Positions 14,307 through 19,168 of a stretch of 19,168 nucleotides of DNA are shown here, piece by piece. The stretch covers positions 1 through 19,168 of the forward strand of contig DATKMG010000210.1 in NCBI GenBank assembly GCA_035541995.1. The letters are read 5' to 3'. Each line of letters opens with the position of its first letter. The stretch's first letter is position 1. Made by a program: the position numbers and the translations under genes. The DNA is from DATKMG01 sp035541995. GTDB lineage: Bacteria > Acidobacteriota > Terriglobia > Versatilivoradales > Versatilivoraceae. The notes under the pieces were generated by a model, which was given only the letters and a program-made list of their open reading frames with translations, made no database searches and was not told where the DNA came from.

Positions 14307-14494
14307 AGATCGGAAGGTGCAGGTCTTGTGCTACAGAGTTTGCCTACCTGAGCTATTCGCCGCAGTCTCAGGCTCCCGGAGAGCTTCACTTTTGCCCACT
14401 CTGCAAGGAGCCACTCTTTCACATCCGTGCTGTGTCAATTGGGAAGATTCATCGAGATCCAACCCGGAATAAAACCAGGTCTGCGGTGGCCTGA
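14297..14494 (+). CDS. Small zinc-ribbon protein
   Basis: The 65-residue ORF has two CxxC knuckles, C8-x2-C11 and C33-x2-C36, 21 residues apart, as in a one-domain zinc ribbon. The context FCPLCKEPLF resembles the second knuckle of rubredoxin-type and ribbon proteins that bind Zn(II). Candidate starts are ATG 14297 and ATG 14303; the latter overlaps the stop of a small upstream ORF as ATGA. No strong ribosome site precedes either. The basic tail (HRDPTRNKTRS) could contact nucleic acid, which is a guess. It is isolated between genes on the opposite strand. The regular cysteine spacing argues that it is, or recently was, coding. Confidence 0.5.
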   Translation: MEMKIGRCRSCATEFAYLSYSPQSQAPGELHFCPLCKEPLFHIRAVSIGKIHRDPTRNKTRSAVA

Positions 14495-14649
14495 AAGCAA
14501 GAAAAGATCGCTTGATGTTGGACGACCATCAACCAGTGGTTGAAAGGGCCAGAGAAGGACGGGCCATTACCGGGCTGGCAAATCATCTCTCATCTAAGTT
14601 CATAGACTCTGAGAGTTTCAGCCAGGCGATTCAATAAGGGAAACACCAA

Positions 14650-15684
14650 TCAATATCCAGTGGAATGATTGCTTAAGCCGAGATTGATGATCTTATTGAG
14701 CAGGCATTCGTATTTGACCCCGGAGTGTTGGGCAGCCAGAGAAAAATCTTCACGGCACGAAATGTCAGGGTTGGGATTGGCCTCCAACAAGTAGATTTGG
14801 CCGTCTCCTGTCAGGCGGTAGTCGAGCCGTGCGTAGCCACTTAGGCTCAGGATTCGATAGATGCGTTTCGATATATGATCGAATTTTTTCCGCAGCTCCG
14901 GAGTCAGTTCCGCCGCTCGTGTCACCACTCCAAGCTTCTCCTGATAGGCATTGTCCCATTTGACCTTGCTGGTCGCGATGTAGTGCGCCCCCTCCGGAAG
15001 GTTGGTTATGACGAGTTCCCAAGGGGTAAAGGTCTGCAAGTGCAGGTTGCCAATGACGGCTACATAGATTTCCCGACCATCAATGTACTGTTCGGCAATC
15101 GCGGGAGTATTCGTTTGTCTATGAACCAGCTTTACCCGTTCTTCTAACTTCTCATCGTCGTGCACGAGAGAAGCTTGGGAGATGCAAGTTGAACCCTCTT
15201 CGCTCAGGGATTTCACCAGGATCGGAAACTTGAGGCTTTTGGGTCGGCGGACCTTCCGATCGACTGGAAATACAGCAAATCGTGGAACCAGAATGCGGTG
15301 ATAGGCAAGGATCTTTTTCGATAAGGCCTTGTCATGTGCCAAGGTCAACCCGCGAGGATTGCAGCCCGTATAAGACTGCTTGACCAGCTCAAGGTAACTG
15401 ACCACGTGCTGATCATAAAGTGCATAGCCATTGAATTCTTCCAGTAGATTGAAAATGATGTGAGGCTTCTTCTCTTCCAAAGCTTTTCGAATGGTGCCCA
15501 AATCATCGTAAAGGCCGATCGGAATGACCTCATGACCTAATTTCCTTAGTGTGGAGATCACGTCATATTCAGTCTTCCAAGGCTGGATTTGGGCTTCGGT
15601 CAGGCCTTCAATCGATTCCGGAGGAACCAATCCTTCTCGCACCATTACGAGAACACGGAGTCCTCTTGGGGGCTTATGACTCAT
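14650..15684 (-). CDS. ATP-grasp ligase, D-alanine--D-alanine ligase-like
   Basis: The frame is open to 15804, but the ATG at 15684 overlaps the upstream stop as ATGA, giving a 344-residue protein of ATP-grasp length. Motifs in order: N-terminal Rossmann-like strand (LRVLVMVREG, about 9-18); CNPRGLTLAHDKALSKKIL (108-126), resembling the Ddl substrate/ATP loop; FPILVKSLSEEGSTCIS (153-169), the ATP-binding strand; EQYIDGREIYVAVIGN (198-213); and YARLDYRL then YLLEANPNPDIS (284-309), with D288, E301 and N303 as likely Mg-ATP ligands. ATP-grasp enzymes join a carboxylate to an amine via an acylphosphate. The sequence is divergent from housekeeping Ddl and sits next to a metallopeptidase, so a specialised peptide or amino-acid ligase is more likely than cell-wall D-Ala-D-Ala synthesis. 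Substrate unknown. Confidence 0.9.
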   Translation of the reverse strand: MSHKPPRGLRVLVMVREGLVPPESIEGLTEAQIQPWKTEYDVISTLRKLGHEVIPIGLYDDLGTIRKALEEKKPHIIFNLLEEFNGYALYDQHVVSYLELVKQSYTGCNPRGLTLAHDKALSKKILAYHRILVPRFAVFPVDRKVRRPKSLKFPILVKSLSEEGSTCISQASLVHDDEKLEERVKLVHRQTNTPAIAEQYIDGREIYVAVIGNLHLQTFTPWELVITNLPEGAHYIATSKVKWDNAYQEKLGVVTRAAELTPELRKKFDHISKRIYRILSLSGYARLDYRLTGDGQIYLLEANPNPDISCREDFSLAAQHSGVKYECLLNKIINLGLSNHSTGY

Positions 15685-16724
15685 ACTGCAATCCTGTAGT
15701 ATCCGGAATGAATGACGCTCATCACCTGGACCTTCAACAGATCGATCGCTTTGGACCTGGCTTGACTTTCCGGAACGGCAACTCGCAGCTGCAATTTCCG
15801 GCACTGTTCAATCATATCCTGCAGGAGCTGGTTGATGGTATACGGATGGACACCAGTCTTCTCGGCAACCACCCGGCATAGTTCGCGACTCACCGTGCGC
15901 AAGAAAGCGGCTGCGCTGGGACGTGTCCGGTGCCTGGGCGTTCTGGAAAAAACCAATTGAAGCTCGCGATGGTAGGAGGTGGGCCACTCAAAAGCATAGT
16001 ATTGACATTTGCGTCGATAATGTTCTCGCAGGGTTCGTTTGATCTCCGACAAGGGCTCAACCTTGCTTCGCCGTTTGTTCTTCGGCACAGTCCCGGCAAT
16101 CTCGGCCATCAGCTGATCGATATACTCGAGCTTCTCAAGCGCTGGCCAGCCCTCGTAACGGCGACGCCACTGTGATCCAGGCGTAAGCCAAACTGCAAAA
16201 GTTTCAGCAAAATCCTCTGCCGGATGAACCTGGGCATACCAGGCATCCAGGTGCAAGACGTGGTCGCGACTGCTGGCCTTGGGCTTATAGGAATTAGGGT
16301 AGCGCTGGGTAAACGAGCCGAACAGCCGTCGCCATTGGCGCCTGCGGTGAAGATGGAACGCGGTGTCCAGGGCATGCCCGGCTTCATGACGCAAGATTCG
16401 CATACATTCTTTATCGGCTCCTCCTTCCACTTGGTACATTTTTTCACGTTCCATTTTCATCAAGCGGGGATGAGCCAGGTAAAACGGGATTGCAATGCCG
16501 GGGACACCATCCGGAGAAAACCATTCCTCGGAGAGCCAGGTGTGCGGTTTCAAACGAATGCCTCGCCCGGCCAATTCCTGGTAAAGTCGTTTGATTCGCT
16601 GTTCCATCACAGTACCTTCAACACTCAAAGGCAGATCACAGAGACGGAGGTCAAGCAATTGCTCATCTGCCAAATGGTGCCACCCTCGCTTTAAGCTCAC
16701 GTGTGCGGTCTCCCCTCTTATCAT
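15681..16724 (-). CDS. Putative zinc metallopeptidase (HEAGH) coupled to ATP-grasp ligase
   Basis: With the ATG at 16724 the product is 347 residues; a TTG at 16838 (385 residues) or a GTG at 16700 behind a strong GAGGGGAG (339 residues) are alternatives. The zincin motif is LRHEAGHALDTAF (H113, E114, H117), and a conserved HPAEDFAETFAVWL about 55 residues later supplies a probable third ligand (E170 or E174). The N-terminal part WHHLADEQLLDLRLCDL and the strand SPDGVPGIAIPFYLAHPRL match a putative zinc-binding peptidase family that I recall beside ATP-grasp genes. The C-terminal third is basic and helical. No signal peptide is evident, so it is probably cytoplasmic. Its TGA overlaps the ligase ATG by four bases, implying a shared pathway in which one gene makes and the other processes a peptide-like substrate; this is inference. 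Confidence 0.85.
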   Translation of the reverse strand: MIRGETAHVSLKRGWHHLADEQLLDLRLCDLPLSVEGTVMEQRIKRLYQELAGRGIRLKPHTWLSEEWFSPDGVPGIAIPFYLAHPRLMKMEREKMYQVEGGADKECMRILRHEAGHALDTAFHLHRRRQWRRLFGSFTQRYPNSYKPKASSRDHVLHLDAWYAQVHPAEDFAETFAVWLTPGSQWRRRYEGWPALEKLEYIDQLMAEIAGTVPKNKRRSKVEPLSEIKRTLREHYRRKCQYYAFEWPTSYHRELQLVFSRTPRHRTRPSAAAFLRTVSRELCRVVAEKTGVHPYTINQLLQDMIEQCRKLQLRVAVPESQARSKAIDLLKVQVMSVIHSGYYRIAV

Positions 16725-16971
16725 CGGTCTTCCATTCACTATCCCGCGAGATCCTTCGACGAAGGAAGATGGGATTAAGTCACAAAAAGTCTCTTTGGTT
16801 TTTCCGAGCTTGTTCAGTCTAAGAAGAAGCCCGAGCAATTAACCTCTCGTCCAAAAGTCTGAAGACGAGCTGCCTTTCCAAGTCTGGCCGCTTGCACCTT
16901 ACGGATATATTATGACACTGAGGCTTCGAGCATGAGAGGATCCGACTACTCAAGGGATCTAACCTGGTCGG

Positions 16972-17727
16972 TCATCGGGCAAGGGACTGGACCCAGCTGG
17001 CGAAGGTATGCCAGACGACTGTTCGTCCGATGGGGATTCTAATCTGATAGACGAAGATGAGGAAAGCTCCTGCCCAAAGCGTGGCACGATGAACTTTACG
17101 GGTAGACCATAGGTCGTAAAGTACCATAATCATAAGGAAAACGTAGGTGAAGAGTGCCGCTCTAACCGGGTTGCGGTGAATCACTGCCAGAGGCCAACGG
17201 GCGATGGCGGCGATCATTAGTCCGCTCGTTGCGACAAAGATGAGGCGCTTGTGGGCCGAGGGATTAAAGCGGGCGCGGAAGGCAGAAACGATAAGGATCG
17301 AGAAGACCAACATATCCGTCAGGGGGATGATGAAGAAGAATTTCGGGTCCCTCCCCGCAGGGCCGGCTTCCCGCACGAGCGAATCAATGGCTGCCATAAG
17401 GCCAAGGATAACCATGAGGCACGCCAGGAGGAAGCCTCCAATACCCAGGCGTCGATGGATATCCACCCGACTGGCGGAAACCAGAGATGCTTGAGTGACC
17501 AGCAGGAGGATCCAACAGGAGAAGGCTGCTCCGTGCAGATGAATGATCAAACTGGGCAGCGGCGCGCGGAACAATCCTGCGAGATAGTAGGTGGGGGCAA
17601 AGCCTATAAATACCGTGACTAACATAACCAAGGCCATGCCTGTAAAAAAGAAATGGTCAAAACGACGGCCAGGCAACTTTCTTGCAGGGGCCGAGGGACT
17701 GCTGGGATGTGGTACAGCTGTGGCCAT
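16972..17727 (-). CDS. Seven-helix membrane protein with conserved histidines, unknown function
   Basis: The 251-residue protein has seven hydrophobic segments (about 25-50, 58-82, 94-116, 130-150, 161-182, 188-207 and 214-232). Histidines lie at or near membrane edges: HLHGAAFSCWILL (H63, H65), DIHRRLG (H91) and AHKRLIF (H159). The HRRLG...HKRLI pairing resembles families such as DUF2306 and cytochrome b561-like proteins, so heme binding is possible but unproven. The ATG at 17725-17727 has GGAGG with four-base spacing, so the start is secure. Its 3' end is separated by a 247-base stretch (to the preferred start) from the metallopeptidase gene on the same strand. Confidence 0.82.
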   Translation of the reverse strand: MATAVPHPSSPSAPARKLPGRRFDHFFFTGMALVMLVTVFIGFAPTYYLAGLFRAPLPSLIIHLHGAAFSCWILLLVTQASLVSASRVDIHRRLGIGGFLLACLMVILGLMAAIDSLVREAGPAGRDPKFFFIIPLTDMLVFSILIVSAFRARFNPSAHKRLIFVATSGLMIAAIARWPLAVIHRNPVRAALFTYVFLMIMVLYDLWSTRKVHRATLWAGAFLIFVYQIRIPIGRTVVWHTFASWVQSLAR

Positions 17728-17888
17728 TGTTCCTCCACGTACTAATTTGAGAGATTTCCTGGAAATCTTGGGGAGTGCATGGCCAGTATAGCCGTTATCG
17801 GGATTGGTAGGGAAGAGTGAAAGTTTCCACTGTGGTCAAAAGTGCAAACTCGAATCTCTTTGCTTTGGTATTGAAACAACTTAAGGTT

Positions 17889-18026
17889 GTTGAGATTGCG
17901 CAAGTCCTCTGCCCCAAGCTTGACCGTTGCAAAGGGGACCTCCCGTCCAGGATCGAGGTCAAAGATCAATCGGTCCGGATAGTCGATCAAATCTATGAGG
18001 ACGCCCTATGGGAAAATCTCAATCGC
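17889..18026 (-). pseudogene. Decayed fragment of a LigD-type NHEJ polymerase/primase domain
   Basis: Reading the minus strand from 18026 gives AIEIFP, then TAG at 18006-18008, then GVLIDLIDYPDRLIFDLDPG followed by REVPFATVKLGAEDLRNL. This lines up without a gap with the LigD polymerase-domain segment ALEIHPWGS..D..DYPDRLIFDLDPG..VPF..V...A..LR.L, including the catalytic DLD motif. The TAG falls exactly at the conserved Trp, a one-base change from TGG. Sequence on either side does not continue the domain: upstream there is another stop, and downstream the expected KT.GGKGLH motif is absent. LigD with Ku repairs double-strand breaks in bacteria; here only about 46 codons survive. A chance match is unlikely given the run PDRLIFDLDPG. 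Confidence 0.75.
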
Positions 18027-18047
18027 TCTCGACATTGTTATACCGGC

Positions 18048-18509
18048 TCAGGAGGAAGGGCTGCTTTCCTTCAAGCGACCTGCGCCGAAAGATAAGCCAA
18101 CGCCCACCACCGCCAATTGGACCAGACTCTCTAGTGCCGTGCCCGCCCCGGTGACCGCTGCGGTCGATCCTAGCTGGATGCCCAGAAAAGGGACACGCAG
18201 CAGGATCAGCACCGACACCACGAGCGTGCCGACTGCCAGTGCCCACCACGCCCACACATCACCTCGGCGGTAGGGGCCTAGAGTAATGGCCAGGAAGAGG
18301 GTCGCAAACCCTGCCGCATAGGCGGCTGCCGTTGCCCGACGTGCCCGCAATGCGGTCGCCACTTCCGGCCTCCCAGCCGATAGTTCGTCTAAGCTGGCAG
18401 GACCTATCTGGTCCCGGGTCGAACTGTAGGCGAGACCCAAGGAACCGAGACTCCCTATCAGCATCAGAGCCCCTACTATCACAAGAATGATCCAGCTGGT
18501 GGTCTTCAT
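18048..18509 (-). CDS. Four-helix membrane protein, unknown function
   Basis: The frame is open to 18581, but the ATG at 18509 has a perfect GGAGG with five-base spacing and begins MKTTSWIILVIVGALMLIG, so the product is 153 residues. Hydrophobic segments are at about 6-28, 63-81, 88-110 and 118-145. A polar segment after the first helix (STRDQIGPASLDELSAGRPE) is probably on one membrane face. No conserved motif was recognised. It stands alone on this strand, upstream of the LigD fragment, with a 15-base palindrome 29 bases upstream of its start. Confidence 0.75.
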   Translation of the reverse strand: MKTTSWIILVIVGALMLIGSLGSLGLAYSSTRDQIGPASLDELSAGRPEVATALRARRATAAAYAAGFATLFLAITLGPYRRGDVWAWWALAVGTLVVSVLILLRVPFLGIQLGSTAAVTGAGTALESLVQLAVVGVGLSFGAGRLKESSPSS

Positions 18510-18537
18510 GTCTGCCTCCTTTATGGCCGCATCAAGG

Positions 18538-18552
18538 GATTCCGCAGGAATC
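18538..18552. repeat. 15-base palindrome upstream of a membrane protein gene
   Basis: GATTCC-GCA-GGAATC is a perfect 6-bp inverted repeat between the ribosome site of the 18048-18509 gene and any upstream promoter. It could be an operator or an mRNA hairpin. Confidence 0.35.
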
Positions 18553-18928
18553 GGCAATGTCAGAATTTCGAAAGAACTCACTTAGCCTGAGCAACCGCCC
18601 CGGGCTGCCCCGAATGATCCTCGAGATCTTCACCCAATTTAGTGTCGTGTAGTGATTATCTTACAGCAGCTATGGCATAGTGACCAGTTTTCTCGTGCAA
18701 TTCTAGATTGTTCAAGGATCAAGGGACTTGGCCTTGATTTTGCGCTTGAGATTCTGTTCTTCTGACGGGTAATCAACGCCGTGAGTGCTTTCTAGTCGGC
18801 TGAAAGGGTGGGCAGGGAAGATTCAACCGCGGCTTCGTATTGAATTCCCACAAATTGGGACAGAATGGTGAAAAGGCTTGGATTAGAATTATGACTCTTC
18901 ATTAGAGAAGGGCCGCAGAATATTGTGT

Positions 18929-18954
18929 ACAACTCTTTGTCCCAAAGGGACAAT
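18929..18954 (-). repeat. 26-bp dispersed repeat with TTGTCCC-TTT-GGGACAA hairpin, copy 2
   Basis: Read on the minus strand, it matches 14121-14146 at 25 of 26 positions; the sole difference is a C to T in the hairpin loop. Flanks do not extend the match, so the mobile or conserved unit here is short. Confidence 0.75.
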
Positions 18955-18973
18955 CTGGAGATTGGACATTTGT

Positions 18974-19003
18974 GAAGCGGCAGGAGGCCGCTTCTTCCTT
19001 ATT
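18974..19003 (+). terminator. Possible intrinsic terminator
   Basis: GAAGCGGC (18974-18981) and GCCGCTTC (18987-18994) form a perfect 8-bp stem with loop AGGAG, followed by the T-rich TTCCTTATT. No + strand gene is visible upstream, so it may be part of the repeat region rather than a working terminator. Confidence 0.35.
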
Positions 19004-19031
19004 GAGCCCCGCTGGGGGCGGCGGACGGTAG

Positions 19032-19091
19032 CCCAGGGCGCCGTCAGCGGCAGGAGCTCGGGACCACCGTCCCCGCGACGGCCGCCCTGGG
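19032..19091. repeat. GC-rich imperfect inverted repeat
   Basis: CCCAGGGCGCCGTC (19032-19045) pairs with GACGGCCGCCCTGGG (19077-19091), with one bulged base. A nested GGGAC/GTCCC hairpin lies at 19060-19073. It looks like an intergenic structured repeat. Confidence 0.55.
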
Positions 19092-19113
19092 TGGGCGTTC
19101 CCGCCGATTTACA

Positions 19114-19152
19114 CCCTCTCCCCCAACACCTTCTTGGTGTTGGGGGAGAGGG
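19114..19152. repeat. 17-bp perfect inverted repeat, intergenic palindrome
   Basis: CCCTCTCCCCCAACACC (19114-19130) is the exact reverse complement of 19136-19152, with loop TTCTT. Similar CCCTCTCCC/GGGAGAGGG units are common intergenic palindromes in many GC-rich bacteria. It lacks a T tract, so it is less likely to be a simple terminator. Confidence 0.75.
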
Positions 19153-19168
19153 AAGGGGTGAGGGGGTC

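Larger units (their letters stand above)
18510..19168. other. Gene-poor stretch with hairpins and repeats
   Basis: No convincing coding frame is seen on either strand. The stretch contains a 15-base palindrome (18538-18552), the inverted second copy of the 26-bp repeat (18929-18954), a terminator-like hairpin (18974-18994), a long GC-rich inverted repeat (19032-19091) and a 17-bp perfect inverted repeat (19114-19152). Confidence 0.6.

Noticed and set aside
14529..14543. Small palindrome TCAACC-AGT-GGTTGA downstream of the ATP-grasp gene
   Set aside because: Six-bp stem with no T tract on either strand; not enough to call a terminator.
16900..16925. AT-rich CATAATATAT as -10 promoter of the metallopeptidase gene
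   Set aside because: No acceptable -35 element at 16-18 bases spacing, so it is left unannotated.
17251..17622. 123-codon plus-strand frame within the seven-helix membrane gene
   Set aside because: It is the antisense of clear transmembrane segments, and lacks a ribosome site; its Glu/Asp/Arg-rich sequence is a shadow.
18712..18822. 36-codon minus-strand open stretch ending YPSEEQNLKRKIKAKSLDP
   Set aside because: It looks somewhat like a protein C-terminus but is bounded by a stop upstream and has no start or ribosome site; too short to call even as a remnant.

Overview
The window shows a bacterial chromosome segment of moderate-to-high GC with dense bacterial gene spacing, Shine-Dalgarno-led starts, ATGA/TGATG overlaps and hairpin-type interspersed repeats. 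I cannot fix the species. The repeat type, the small membrane proteins and the ATP-grasp/metallopeptidase pair remind me of Acidobacteriota or another soil/subsurface lineage, but this is a weak inference. No rRNA, tRNA, CRISPR array, integrase or transposase was seen.

Left part (1-11761, + strand): five tightly spaced genes, the first cut by the window edge. They encode large proteins with no recognised enzyme motif and no signal peptide: the C-terminus of a beta-rich DUF6603-like protein, an 896-residue protein, a 282-residue coiled-coil protein, an 1810-residue protein, and a 593-residue protein. Gaps are 26, 11, 1 and 2 bases, so they read as one operon. Several have motifs that I recognise as belonging to conserved but functionally uncharacterised families that travel together. 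The 1810-residue protein carries an internal coiled-coil hairpin related to the stand-alone coiled-coil protein, and ends in a beta-sandwich module found on other large proteins. The likely meaning is a multi-component assembly of unknown function. This is the best candidate in the window for an undescribed system.

Middle part (11773-14034, - strand): a single-domain response regulator with a cysteine-rich insert and a good sigma-70 promoter, an isoprenylcysteine methyltransferase-like membrane enzyme, and three very small membrane proteins in a row. Around 14080-14146 is a two-hairpin repeat whose second half recurs in inverted orientation at 18929-18954. Next to it is a small zinc-ribbon ORF on the + strand.

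Right part (14650-18509, - strand): a zinc metallopeptidase-like gene overlapping an ATP-grasp ligase gene by ATGA, a seven-helix histidine-containing membrane protein, a decayed fragment of a LigD-type polymerase/primase domain with a TAG at its conserved tryptophan, and a four-helix membrane protein. The last 660 bases hold no convincing gene but several hairpins and repeats, ending with a 17-bp perfect inverted repeat.
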